64,000 nt of DNA from Episyrphus balteatus (taxonomy: Eukaryota > Arthropoda > Insecta > Diptera > Syrphidae), in the NCBI RefSeq assembly GCF_945859705.1, contig NC_079136.1:114387028-114451027 (forward strand). Reading direction: 5' to 3'. Positions 35,197-47,010 of the stretch are shown here, in pieces. The translations under genes were made by a program, and so were the position numbers. Below the pieces are notes generated by a model. It was given only the letters and a program-made list of their open reading frames with translations. It was not told where the DNA came from and did no database searches. The number at the start of each line of letters is the position of its first letter. The first letter of the stretch is position 1.

Positions 35197-37819
35197 TTTT
35201 AATTTCTATTCGTTGTTATTGGAGCAACGCAATATTTTTGAAATAGTTTCTTGAGAATTCTGAAAAATTTATTAAACATTGCATTTTTTACTCGATAATG
35301 CAATAATATTTTTTTTATATGCAAAAACCAGTTTAGACTTTTAAAAATTAGCTGGTACAATCTTTAATTTTACTGGTCGCAATGCGAACTTTGGAAACAA
35401 ATCTCTTCGTTAACAATATTTTAGTGCATACCTATATAAATATAAATATTACATCTTTTATTAAAATTACTCTTTTAATTTAAATAATCTTCGACTTATT
35501 TAAAAAGTTATTGTAAGTTAGAGTTATGGTAGTCAATTTTGTATGGTACATAGGTAAAAAATCATGGAAGTGGGAAATTCCAACATCTGTTTTATAAACA
35601 AATCAACTCATTTTTAGTTCTAGAGCGTTCCCGGAAATGACGTTTTGACCTTTATTATTTTTTATTTCTTACATTAGCCGTGTTTTTTTGGTAACTCAGT
35701 ACTTAGCTCAGTAAAATTTTGTTCGGGAAACAACAACACATGATTGCTAAGGATAAACAAAAGTTATTTATTGCTTTACAGAGAAAAATTTTTCTGTTAA
35801 CCCTTCAACAATAAAAGATATAAAATAAAAGTAAACGCTTGTTGTTGTTTAAAAAAGTCAAAAATTTAGGACATGCCATTTGTTTTTTGACATAATCTAT
35901 TTTTGGGGGATGAATATCGAAAAAATTATTAAAATCGAATTTGTAGACCACATTCAGACCTACAATGTCGTATTTTTATATTTTTTTTTGGACAAAAATT
36001 ACGACTTCCAGCCGGCCGCAAAGTCGTTTAGTCTGCGCCCACCGCCAAGCAAGCCGCCCCACTGTGGGGCAACTTGTATGGGAGACCGGAAAAAACTCAA
36101 TTAAAACTAAACTACTGAACCAATTTTCATGAAATTTGCAGAAAAGGTAGCTAATAGCAAGACAAATGACCACCCATTGCCACGCCCACTCAGAAAAAAA
36201 TTATATTAAAAAATCAGAAATCAAGTTTTTGCAGCTGTAAATGACTTACTTCCAATCGCTTTTTTAGAAAAATCAAATTTTTTTGAGTTTATTTGAACAT
36301 TTGATTAATAAATACCGTTTAAATTTTACATAAATAAAAAAAAAATAAAAAATTTTCAAAAAAAGGAAAAATGTCCAAAAACGGTAGGTATGGCATTTTT
36401 TTCAAAATTTAACTTTCTTGGAAACTTTTTTTTCCCTGGTTAGTTCTAAAATTTAAACGGCTACCAAGCCTAAACTTTTCCTTCAATTAGCGAAACATTC
36501 CATCAAATCATTCCATCCTTTTTTTGGAAACAAGTGGAACTAAAGATAAGAGAATCTCCAAATAACCAGTTTTACTGTATTCCGATTGCGATAGTTATAA
36601 ATAAAGTCAAAAAAGTGGCTTAGTGAATAAAACATTTGTTTTAATAGGTAAATGTGCAATGCAGGTTTCATTAACACAAACTCCTGATCCCAACAGCGAC
36701 TAAATTGGGAAAAACTTTAAAATTGTGGGTTTAAAATTTTTTTTTGCAATCTTATCAAAAATTTTGGGCTGTTTAGCAAAACGGACTTCACATTCAGATT
36801 CAGCATACCAAAATACATTTAGAAAGATTTGTCTGGCCAAAAATAGCTGCATATTTCTTTTTTGCCTTATTTTTTTTTATGGTTTTTTGAATGACTTTTT
36901 CAGATTGAAATTGCTATAAAAACCGAATACGGACGTCTTCGGGTGAGATTTTTTTTTTAAACTATTGCTGAGATTCAATACTATCTATTAAAACCTATCC
37001 GCCAACCGAGGCAGACGGAGGCAGTAGTTAAAACCTAATTTGAACCTAGAAAGTCACTAAAATTGAATGTTTTTTTGTCAAAAAAATTGTATTCAATTCT
37101 TTTTCGCTAAACTAATGTACCATATTGTTTGTCAATTTATTTTAAGCCTATTTACAAAAAAAATTGGTTCAAACCTTTAAATTTTAAGGAAAATAGATCA
37201 TTTTGAAACTACTCTTGTATTTTTATCAGTTTTCACTGTTTTTCAACTTTGAGCGATAATCTCCAGGACCACAATTTTTTTTTGAAAAACAGTTTTCATT
37301 TTCTGATTCTTCAACTAATTTACTGTTAGTAACACGTGCAGTATTAAAATAAATCGTACTTCCGAAAGTTAGGTTTTTTCCGCCTTTTCCCCACTGTGCG
37401 CCCGCCCGTTCGGTTTTAAAAAAACAATCATTCATGCTTTTTTTAATGTTTATATTATTGTATCAGTAACACATACATACAAATGTATGTACTTATTTAA
37501 TAAATAATGTGAAGAAGATGGTAATGGTTTTTTTGTAACCCCAATTTTATTAACCCAAATTTTGTAAATACAGTATACCGGCTTTTTGTGTTGATTGTGC
37601 ATTTTGTAATTTGCTTCAATCTCTATCTCGTTCATCAAAATTGCAATTAGATCAGTGCCAATAATTTTTGAAAATAAAAAAATTATTAGCAGCATATGGG
37701 TGGTTGGAAAATTTAGGATAAATGGTATATGAAAGCGGAAAAATAAATTGCCCACAAACTAAGCTTTTTTAAGCATCCTCTACAACATATCCAAAATTTA
37801 GCTTTCTCGGTCATTTTGC
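35197..37819. other. AT-rich spacer with one GC-richer repeat-like patch
   Basis: 36000-36215 is locally GC-rich (CGGCCGC, GCGCCCACCGCC) and then contains AACTACTGAACCAATTTTCA and CCACGCCCACTC. These phrases are typical of decayed dispersed insect repeats. A comparable GGGCGGTTACCACGCCCC patch is at 44281. No gene is visible. Confidence 0.4.
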
Positions 37820-38235
37820 ATTTCCAAATGTATATAATGACTGGCCTATTCAATCGATCCACTAGAAGCAACAATCTAATCCCTCATCTATATAATTACT
37901 TCAATTCATCCCGTTTATTTTTCATTCGTGCTGTCAGACTCTGGAATTCTCTCCCATCAATAATCAAATAAATTGTAAACGTTAAAATGTTTAAAACTGC
38001 AATTTTTCTTCATTTCTCATCCCCTTCCAGTCCAACATTAGCCCTAATCCAACTATGATACTATTCCTATTCCCAAAGATTTGCTCATCATAATTTATCT
38101 ATTTTTTTTTTTTGTTTTTTTTTTTTGTTTTCTTAATCAATGTTAACTTTACACTATATCTAAGAACTATAAAAGACTGTACAAACTGTACAAACTGTAC
38201 AAACCGTTATTGTCAATAAACTTAAACTTAAACTT
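37820..38235 (+). pseudogene. LINE 3' end with RT C-terminal remnant and AAACTT tail
   Basis: The plus frame from about 37845 reads TRSNNLIPHLYNYFNSSRLF, then FIRAVRLWNSLPSIIK, then a stop. The 'FxRxVRLWNSLP' block is the conserved C-terminus of reverse transcriptases in many jockey/CR1-like LINEs. A pyrimidine-rich 3' UTR follows, then ACTGTACAA repeated three times (38175-38205) and AATAAACTTAAACTTAAACT ending at 38235, a short-repeat 3' tail as seen in some LINEs. 5'-truncated and non-functional. Confidence 0.75.
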
Positions 38236-38239
38236 GCCA

Positions 38240-38806
38240 CCTTCATGATTTTGACCCATACGTTCTCTCTCAGCCTAAAAAAAAAACGTCAAGAATTCGA
38301 TTCTATCTGCTCTGAGAAATTTTCAACTCCTGCGTGAGACGGTTCTCGATTACAGAGCTCGTTTCAGATCCGCGCTTTCAAATCCTTTTCTAGGTACCGT
38401 CGTCATCGGGGTTCCTCAAGATAGTCACTTAGGTCCTCACCTTTGCATCTGTTCTATAAACGATATTGAAATAATTGTAAAAATTTAAATATCTCACTAT
38501 ACGCCAACGATACGAAATTCTTTTTCTAGTAAGGAACATCCTGAAATTTCTTGATGGCAGCCTTGTTAAATTTTGTTCAATGCTCACTCTACCATAACTT
38601 GCCTTTTCATTTAGTTTGCTTCTGCATAGTTTCAAACGTGTTGAGCTATAAAAACACAAGTCTGCTTTTAATTTCTCCTTTGCGTTACATCCCATTCAAG
38701 TTTTATTTTCGATTTTTATTATTTTATCTCGTCTTAACCGGCTCCGTTTGATTTATTTATTTATCTTTTCTTCTGTGCAAAAAAAAAATAAATAAATAAA
38801 TAAAAA
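38240..38806 (+). pseudogene. Second LINE fragment: RT palm remnant with AAATA tail
   Basis: The plus strand near 38355-38470 reads YRARFRSALSNPF, then GVPQDSHLGP and INDI, matching RT block 'SGVPQGSxLGPxLFxxFINDI'. A shifted frame then gives LYANDTKF at about 38498-38520, a mutated YADD box (YAND). A stop and a frameshift separate these. The fragment ends in (AAATA)n at 38778-38806. Its end-to-tail position after the previous LINE suggests two independent insertions. Confidence 0.7.
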
Positions 38807-40712
38807 AGGATAAAACTTATGGTGTTGACCATGACATAGATATTTCCTAGATTCCTTGCATCTTTTATGTTTATTTTCTTGATGAAGTTCATGTTTTTTG
38901 TTTTCTTATAATTAACTCAAGGCATACCTACTTTGTAGCTAAAGAAGTTTATCTAAAAGATACTATCTCATACCGGTTATCTCGAGTGTTAGACAAGGGA
39001 ATGTGGGGAAGAAGATTATAAGGATGTTGAATTATGGCAGACGGTTGAAATGTATCCTTTTTTTTCTATTTTCTGTTGAAACACTAAAAACTTGACGTGA
39101 CCTTCATCTTGAAGACGGGATTATGATTTGTTGATTAGTTGGTTGAGCTCCTCCTCTCGTTCGTCTGTCTCGTTCCATTCGCAGTTGTTGTAGAAGAAGT
39201 TCTGTTTTGGATGTTTTTCATCTTGGTGTTCCTGCTGCCACAGCCAGAAGGAATTATTTTTGTGGCACATAAAAGCTAGAAAAGTTTGGACTTCACACTG
39301 CCGCGAGCTCAGCATCATACCGCGCTGCACCGCACCGCACCGCACCGCACCGCACAGCCGCGGCACCACCGTGCGTCATCGTCAGTCGTTTGAAACTTAC
39401 GACTTGTAGTTAGTCCTACAAAGAGTGGGAAATAAGAAGTTTTTCTTGGCAAATTTTACGGTTCAAGTTTTGAAATTGAATTTCTTGTGGTTTGCGTTTG
39501 TGGCGGCGCGGCGGCAAGAAACGAAGAAGAAAAGTTTTTTTTTTCTTTCCTTTTGAATTTCACTTTTAAGGTAAATTCATGATCAAATGTTGAATTAAAA
39601 AAAAAAAGTAGAAAAAAAAAATTCCAAGTTCTTCCTTACTCCTTTTTGATTAGGGTTGGAATATTTAAATACTCTCGTCATAGTTGATTAATATTAGTCG
39701 TAGAAGGGGGTAAGGCGGCAAAGCGCGGCAATGTCGGTGACAGTGATGGAGTCAATTAAAAGAAGGAAGGATGAAGGATGATGTTTGTTTTGTGTTTCTT
39801 GGTATAAATGAATGAAAGACGACACCTTGAGGGGTGTTAATCCCAGTGTTCTGTTTTATTTTTTCTGTTAAAGTATCGATTTGGAGTAAATGGCAAGATA
39901 CACAAACAAACAAGCAACTTGAGAGAATTTTTTTTTTTACTTTTGTTACTTTTTGTTGTTTTTGGCTTATTTTTTATTTTGGTTTTAATGTCTATCATTC
40001 TTAGGCTCCTGTCACGTTCGGAATTGACATGCTTTTAGTAAAAGGATGGGGATTTTTTTTTTCAAGTTATTTATTTATGTATTTTTTTTTTTTTGTTGCT
40101 GTTTGTTTGTTGTTGCTTTTGGTGTTGTCTTCGAGAAGGATTTGTTGATTTTTCTCTGGAATTTGATCTTTTTGATGGGGGTACAATTTTTGTACTTTTT
40201 ATATTTTGGTGATTTTTGTTAAATACAATTCAAGCATTTGAGATTTATATTTAATTTAAGTTTTTTTCTTTTCCTATTTTAATTTTAAGTCTTATAATTT
40301 GTTCAGTGGTACTTAAAAGAAAATCTTTGAAGTGTTAAAATTTATTTATAATAGTGGGGTAAATCAAAGATGTACAATTTTTGTTTAATTAAGAAATAAG
40401 TTATATCTAAAGTTTTCTTGCGTAAATACAAAAAAAAAAAACAATAATTTTTTGGCCGTTTAGATGAGACGAGCACTTTTCTCAATAATTGTAGGTACAT
40501 TTAAATAAAATACAAAAAAAACAAATGTGAAAAAGGAGTGGGTAGCAAAATTAATCTACTTTTACTTTTCGCATCAATTCAAAATTAATTCTTTTACTAT
40601 CTATTATTTGAAAAAAAAAAAAATGTATTCTGAGTAACTGGGGCGTTTCTGTTAATTTATTTGAGAAGAAAATCCCAAAACAATGGAATGGCATTGAGAA
40701 GTAAATAAAAAA
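38807..40712. other. Spacer with GC-rich patch at 39.3-39.5 kb
   Basis: Apart from the GC-rich interval described separately, this is T-rich non-coding DNA. Confidence 0.45.
39290..39575 (+). promoter_or_regulatory. GC-rich patch, weak candidate promoter/5' untranslated exon
   Basis: Unusually GC-rich for the window (CCGCGAGCTC, GGCGGCGCGGCGGC), with a (GCACC)n run at 39326-39354. TCAGTC at about 39381-39386 matches the fly initiator, and AGTCC lies about one base off the ideal downstream promoter element position. AAG|GTAAAT near 39570 could be a splice donor. None of this is decisive. Confidence 0.2.
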
Positions 40713-43150
40713 GAGGTTGTCTGTAAAGCCGGTTTACGGACGATGATTTTACGTGATAACGTCGTAAGAAAACAGGTTGTGTGCTTTTGTTTAAAATGAG
40801 TCAATTGAAGCGTTTACTTTTTCAAACAATCATAATTTACGAGAAAAAGCTAAAAAAAATACCTTTTTTATTTTCTCATTATATTAATTTTTTTATTTTA
40901 AAAGTTTACAAAAAAAAATTATGCAATTTAAAAGCCAAATATTTCTTCTTAACCCTCTACTGCATGAATTAATATTAGCGGACGAAAAAATTAAAAAATG
41001 CTTTACATGGGTTCTTTGGGTTGTTTCAAAACGGTTTACATTAAAAAAATTTGTTTAAATTAATTAATTTAAAAAATTTGTTTATAAGCCAAATTTGGCT
41101 TCGTATGCATTAAGGGGTAAGAAATTTTACTAATTTTATTTATTCAGATTAGGTAAAGAATAAAATTAAAATTATAAAAAGATAAATATTTATCATTTAA
41201 AAACAAAATAAAGTAAAATAAATACATTGCATTACAAAAGGTTAAGAATTACTTCAAATTTGGCTCATTTTAAGCCATGGAACCGAGAAAAGCAATTTGT
41301 TTTTTCAGTTACATATATTTTTTCTGGTTCACATTCTTTCCACTGTCGAAGTAAGTCTTGCTCCAACATTTTCACCCACTCCCAGATCTTAAAAGAACTA
41401 AAAAGTAATAAAATGATTGAAAAATATTATAGGTGAGCCTCCCTCCACCTAAATTTTTTGTGGTTACGCCCCTGGAAATGGGGTTAACATTAAAAAAATG
41501 TCTCTAAAAGCGAAGGGGCTCTATTTCTGAAGTAAAACATATGTAAAGGAACAAAATTTACAACAAAAAAATTTAACAAATTGTGTAGATTTACAACCCC
41601 TTTATGCATACGAAGCCAAATATGGCTTCCGTACTTTTTGCCCTCCCAAGACCAGGCCAATCATTTTTTTCAGTAAAAATTGGTTCATAGCATACATAAT
41701 AAGACAATCCATCAAAAATAAATTTTTAATTCCACTTTTCTTTCCAAACAAACGCAGTAATTAACACTTAAAGTATGAAAATATTCTACACTTTCGATTT
41801 CAATGCACACGACTGATCGACTCACCTGTGATCATAAAATACACCTTTATTTTGTGTCGGACACACGAAAAAACTATCTCTATGGGTTCTCAGAAACACA
41901 AAGAAGAGGATTGTATTGAATCTTTACCATTTTTTTGTGACAGAGAAGAGAAAAGTGCATACAAATAGACAAAACCATATTTGGCTTCGTATGCAGTAGA
42001 GGGTTAAGAATAAAACCATTTTTTAGTTTTTACAATGCGCAAAAAGTATAAAAATAATTTATTGAAAACAATAATTTTCATAAAAAAAGAAAAAATAAAC
42101 TTGAATTTTTATCTTCTCACGTCATTTTTTTCCCTAACAACATATAAAAAATTTTATACCATCTGAAAGCTTATTGTCTTAGCTCAAAATATATATATAT
42201 CGATCAGGTCTATGAGACATCTACAAAAAGAGCTAGAAATTTTTGAACTCGATCGAATTTCATTAAAAAAAGCAAAAAAAAAAAATTTTTTTCTTTGACA
42301 ACCTATAAAAAATATGTACAATGTGTAAGTCTATCATTACTCTATATACTTTATTCCTGTATCTATTAAAGAAAAAAAAGATAAAAATAAAAAACGATGA
42401 AAATCGGTTAAAAACGGTTTAAAAACGTGTTTTTTTAAAACTTGTTTCTTTTGTTATTCAGTCACAACTCACTAAACGATTCCAAGTTTTTGCACATGTA
42501 TGCATAAGCCTACATGTCCTATAAGTTTGAAATTTTTTGAACGCTCCAAAAAAAAAGCTTAAAATCAAAAATTACCAAAAAATACCCCTAAAAAACAAGG
42601 TGTTTTTCAAAAATTCATATTTCGAAACGCAGAGTGTTGGAAAAAAATTCGTATCAGACGCCTAATTTTTTTTTCTCTCATCTTATTTAGAATTGTCAAA
42701 AAAAATTTCCTTTACCCAAAATCATCATTTTGTCATAGCCCAAACACGTGTACAACGTTCAAACAAAACGTTATAGCTTAGTTTCAAAATTTTTTCTTAA
42801 ATGCAGTTATTCTTATATTAATCTCATCTATCTATAGCAAAAAAAATCAATTATCTACGACTTCGCGTTTAGATTTATGCCTAAATTTCATCTTTTCGTT
42901 TTACCCCTGTTTACCCTATTAAATGACGGAATTTTTAAAAATCCTTCATTTGGATTAAGCTTTAGGTAATTATCTTTCAAATAAGCTATAGAAGATTTTT
43001 GTATCTTTAATAGTTTGTTTTTAATTTTGAATTGAAATTTGTTGCCGCACTGCGAAAGTGCGAGAGTGCAACGTTAGAAAAAATGGCGTCACTTTTTTGT
43101 GGTGGCTGCCATGGTTCATCGATTTATAAGACGTTGTCACGTCAAAAAAA
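40713..43150. mobile_element. Family Y repeat, copy A (with nested TTAA element)
   Basis: Begins GAGGTTGTCTGTAAAGCCGG and ends GACGTTGTCACGTCAAAAAA. The same ends and ordered interior recur at 58101-59820. TTTTACGTGATAACGTC about 40 bases in is the inverse of GACGTTrTCACGTCAAAA at the far end, so termini are inverted-repeat-like. No coding frame is seen. A 1051-bp insertion at 40953-42003 is missing from the other copy. Superfamily not recognised. Confidence 0.7.
40953..42003. mobile_element. piggyBac-type non-autonomous element, TTAA target
   Basis: CCCTCTACTGCAT at 40953-40965 is mirrored by ATGCAGTAGAGGG at 41991-42003. TTAA lies immediately outside both ends (40949-40952 and 42004-42007). 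A TTAA duplication with a 13-bp CCC-starting terminal repeat is the hallmark of piggyBac elements. Subterminal TTTGGCTTCGTATGCA recurs near 41094, 41605 (inverted) and 41979. No transposase frame. The equivalent position in family Y copy B reads TTCTTCTAAATAATAAAACC, an approximate empty site. Confidence 0.85.
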
Positions 43151-43277
43151 ACTTTGTCTACTGTTACATCGTAAAGCTATTTCTTTTTGATTTGTTCAAA
43201 TCGCCAAAAATTAAAAAAAAACCAGCAAAGCAAAAAAAAACAAAACAAAATAAAATAAAAAAAAAAAAACCATCGAA

Positions 43278-43350
43278 TGCCGAAACCCGGGATTGAACCG
43301 GGGACATTTAGATCTTCAGTCTAACGCTCTCCCAACTGAGCTATTTCGGC
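43278..43350 (-). tRNA. tRNA-Phe (anticodon GAA)
   Basis: The minus strand reads GCCGAAATAGCTCAGTTGGG at the 5' end and GGTTCAATCCCGGG in the T arm. It closes with a 7-bp acceptor stem GCCGAAA/TTTCGGC and a discriminator A. Length is 73 nt without intron. The anticodon loop CTGAAGA puts GAA at 43315-43317. A box (TAGCTCAGTTGGG) and B box (GGTTCAATCCC) are intact, and a T-run lies just downstream on the coding strand as a Pol III terminator. The variable loop reads ATGTC where I recall AGGTC for the usual insect gene; this leaves the stems intact. It starts 128 bp after family Y copy A. Confidence 0.97.
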
Positions 43351-44036
43351 AGATGTGGTTCTTGTATTCAATTATGCAGGCTAGGTTTTTGGATATGCTA
43401 AATAAATTAAATAAATAAATATTTGGAAGATGTGAAAAAAGTATGGTGTTTGGGTTATCTTATCGTACATTCGTATGTTTTGTTTAAAAATTAAGATGAT
43501 TTTGTTTCAATAAAATACTTAATTCTTAAGGCTCCAAACGGGGAAATGAGTATAAATATGTCTATTTAGATAGTAAAAGTGGTTACGTTGGGTATCAAAG
43601 TCAACTATTCGATTTTTTTCGACGAAGAAAAAAATTCTTGTGCAATAATATTTTTTTTTTTAATTCAAAAAAATTTAAATTTAAATATTTATTTTTCTTT
43701 TATTCATTTCAAATGTTTTTTTCTTTTTTTGCATTGATATTTTTACCTGAAAGCAATAAAAGATCTTTATTTTGTCGGCATTTATCAGTAGCCCACTCCG
43801 AGCTAAAGACTAATATAGCAGTTCAGTTTTTGAAATGATGAATGAACCAACAAAATTGTATTATATTTCGAAGAATAAACATTTATAGCCATTTTGTTTT
43901 TTTTTTTTATTTGAAATTTCCGCTAGGTTATTTGAGATTCAAAAAATTCTGTGTAAATAAGCTCAAGAAAATTTGATCACAACAAAAACATTACTGTTAA
44001 AAAAAGAGCCAAGTCTCCTATGTTGAAATTATGCTG
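43351..44036. other. AT-rich spacer upstream of the tRNA gene
   Basis: No recognised feature. A minus-strand TTTCAG|GTAAAA junction near 43745 is too weak to call. Confidence 0.5.
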
Positions 44037-44250
44037 GCACAAAAAGTACTGAAATGTAAAAGTGTACAACGTTCTAAAGCTTTGCTTTAAATTTGTATAA
44101 ATAGAATTTTGATTGTTCTCTTGACAATTTTACAGATTTTTAAAGCTATTTGAAAAATTGCCAAGAAAACAATCAAAATTCTATTTATACAAATTTAAAG
44201 CCAAGCTTTAGAACTTGGTAAATTTTTACATCTCAGTACTTTTTGTACTC
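44037..44250. mobile_element. Self-complementary MITE, ~214 bp
   Basis: ACAAAAAGTACTG at the left pairs with CAGTACTTTTTGT at the right. The inner arms, TTTGTATAAATAGAATTTTG at 44094 and its complement ending at 44193, are nearly perfect. The whole segment folds on a centre near 44143. No coding capacity. Confidence 0.7.
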
Positions 44251-44751
44251 TAAAATATTTAATGTAAATTAAGTGAAAATGGGCGGTTACCACGCCCCCT
44301 GAATTGAAAATCCACAAAGCCCATCAACGTGCCAAATTACAAGTTTCTACGATAGCGGGAAGTTCTCCATAATTTTGATGATCTGTCAGTGAGTGAGTGA
44401 GTCGGTCAGTTACGGTTTTTTCGATTTTTGAAGCCCTATATCTCAGGAACTACTCATCGTATGTAGCTGAAATTTTGTGAGGAGCTTGGTTTTTCCCAAC
44501 TTAACAAATGCATCTTTGGTATGGAAGTTAGAGGGGGCTTAAAATGGCCTGAGTTGTTTCCTGTAAATAAGGGTGTAGTGCCAAAGTTGCTAGAGAAATT
44601 GGCTTAGCACTACCGTGCCCCTTGATTCTGTGCATTTTACAGTGATAAGGAGAAAGTCGTTTACAAATCAAAAAAAAAAAAAAATGATGTTTAATTAGAT
44701 CTCAAAAGTTCGGACTTAAGGAAGAATAATCATTTTTAGCAAAAAAACAAA
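44251..44751. other. Spacer with decayed repeat-like sequence
   Basis: Contains GGGCGGTTACCACGCCCC, a GTGAGTGAGTGAGTC tract and CTATATCTCAGGAACTAC, phrases typical of dispersed insect repeats. A hairpin-forming GTGTAGTGCCAA/TTGGCTTAGCACTAC pair lies at about 44572-44613. No gene. Confidence 0.4.
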
Positions 44752-44964
44752 ACCGACTTCCATGGATCAAAACTAGGTTTTATGGTTTTTAAAATAGTTC
44801 CTATGGCGAAATTTAAATGGGACCACACTGCAGCCACCAGCTATCCAATACAAAAAGAATTATCAAAATTGGTGCACTCAGTCCAAAGTTATGCGGTAAC
44901 AAACATAAAAAAAAAAAAAAAAAATACAGACGAATTGAATACCTCCTCCTTTTTGGAAGTCGGT
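44752..44964 (-). mobile_element. MITE with ACCGACTTCCA termini (family Z), copy 2
   Basis: This is the reverse complement of the element at 19329-19545, with the same terminal ACCGACTTCCA, the GAATACCTCCTCC block, the poly-A/T run and the CAAAGTTATGCGG block. Length is 213 versus 217 bp. The plus-strand frame across it (44782-45009) is incidental. Confidence 0.75.
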
Positions 44965-47010
44965 AAAAAAAGGTTGTTTTTGCCGGCTTACTACATTTTA
45001 AAAATCTAACCTTGCTTTAATTTTATTAAATAATAGCTAGTAAACATTTTCTATAAAAGTGAACTTTATTTCTTTTTATAGCATTTAATGGAGGCTTTAA
45101 GTCCATATTTGAATTTTCTTTTTAAATATTCATTGCTGAGGTATTGCTTGTTAAAACCAAAAGTATGGTTTTTGGTTTGATGGCAAAAATGTCATTAAAC
45201 TGTCTCTGGGGTACGACTATGTTAATTAATAAATTTTTTGGGTCGCAGAAATCGAAATCCAAAATCCATTTTTTTCTATCTTGTCAGGTTTCTGAGATAA
45301 CCTCAAAAAATTTCTAATGTCTAGCATTAATCTTCATTTTTTTGTGTTGCTGTAACATTTTTTTTAAGGTTAACTCGAAAATCAGACGAAATAGGGTAAA
45401 ATGGACTTCATATATGTAGTTTACATAGTCGCACCTCCAGGTCGAAACTTTTTTTGTGTCTGTGTTTTGTTTACGAGATATTCATTGTAAATTTTAAATA
45501 TTACAATATTAAGCTTACCTCAGAGACCATCACAAGTTTTTCTAGTTAAGACCTTTACGTAAGCTTGTCATAAACCCACTTTGTTTCTATATAAACATAA
45601 ATTGAACAATATTATTTTTAAATTTTAATTAGAACCTTCCACAAAATGTGTGCAAAACTTTCTAGAACCTGTGTGTCCTATAATCTTGCATTTTATATTA
45701 AATTTATATCCTTTATCTTGTATAAGGATTTACAAACAAAATACATACATAAATTCTACGAGTAAATGTGATTTCAAGAAACAAAGTTAAAGTCAATTTA
45801 TCCATATTTTGTGTCACACAAAAAGCTTTATATAATTCATTCCCCCCTCAAAACCCCCTCTCTAATATCCAAACAAACAACAACAAAAAATATTAAGATC
45901 TAATCTAAACTAATCAAAAAGTCCATAAAAAAAGAAACTTTCAACATAACAGACTTTATGACAGCTGAACTTACTTGGCGTATGTATACGCGTTTTCTTC
46001 ATTTTTAAGATGACTAAAAAAATAAAGAAAAGATGCCATCGAATCACCTTTCTCTTCTGGTTTGTCTTCTTGTTCTTGGTAGATTAAAATCTTCCTTTCA
46101 ATTTCCCTCATACTAACTCTCTGCACTTAGAATTAGAACCAATCTGCTTTTCGTTTTTTTTTTTTTTTTTTGTATTTTAAAGGATCACGTGCCAGGCACA
46201 CGTTCTTTTTATAATACGCGCGGTTTTTTGTTTAGTTTTTTTTTTCTTTTTTTTTTGTGACAAAAAGTAGAGAAATTTTACTTCGAGGCTTTTATAGTTT
46301 TACAACTGTATCTACCTCAATATAATTTCATTTTTTCCTTTCTCTTTTTTTTTTTTGCTGTTGTATATAGGTATCCTCCTCCTCTCATCACTCTTGTGAA
46401 TCCTTGTGTGTTGTAACCAAAGGAGGTAAAACCAATCTACCTACAGGTATCTTCTCTTCTTGCATCACAAAGAGCTTTGCAAAACAGAATAGAACTTGGG
46501 TTGGCGGCGGTCGGTGGTGGAGCTCCTTCATAAGCATACTCTCTTCTCCATCTCATAATTCCTGATTACAAATCCCTGGAGAGTTTGTCATTGATACACT
46601 TACATCACAACAACACTTGGTTGTGTAAAGCAAGTATAAGAGGGGGCGTGTATACATATTTATACAGATTCAAAACTGGTTGGTATAGCAGGGCCGTGGC
46701 TTTTATAGAGATATAAGTTACGAATGTTGAGCGTATACTCTGATGTAATATAATATACTTGAGAACCTCTTACATATGTAGGTATTATATTTTGTAGAAA
46801 AATGGAGTACTCCCATGTGAAATATTTTGAGGGATTAAAGTTGATTATGGGAAAGAAAAAAATAATTGTGTTCCCTGCCGATAGTAGTGGATAGGGCGAG
46901 GGGGTAAAAATCTGAAAAAAAATATTATTTTTTTAAATTCTATTACGTTAAAAACTAACGAAGGTTATTTATGCAGTATTGGCAAGTTAAAATAAAATTG
47001 TATTATATTG
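44965..47010. other. Spacer, no gene seen
   Basis: 45.0-45.9 kb is AT-rich. 46.0-46.8 kb is less AT-rich and simple-sequence rich. No coding signature or recognised element. Confidence 0.45.
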
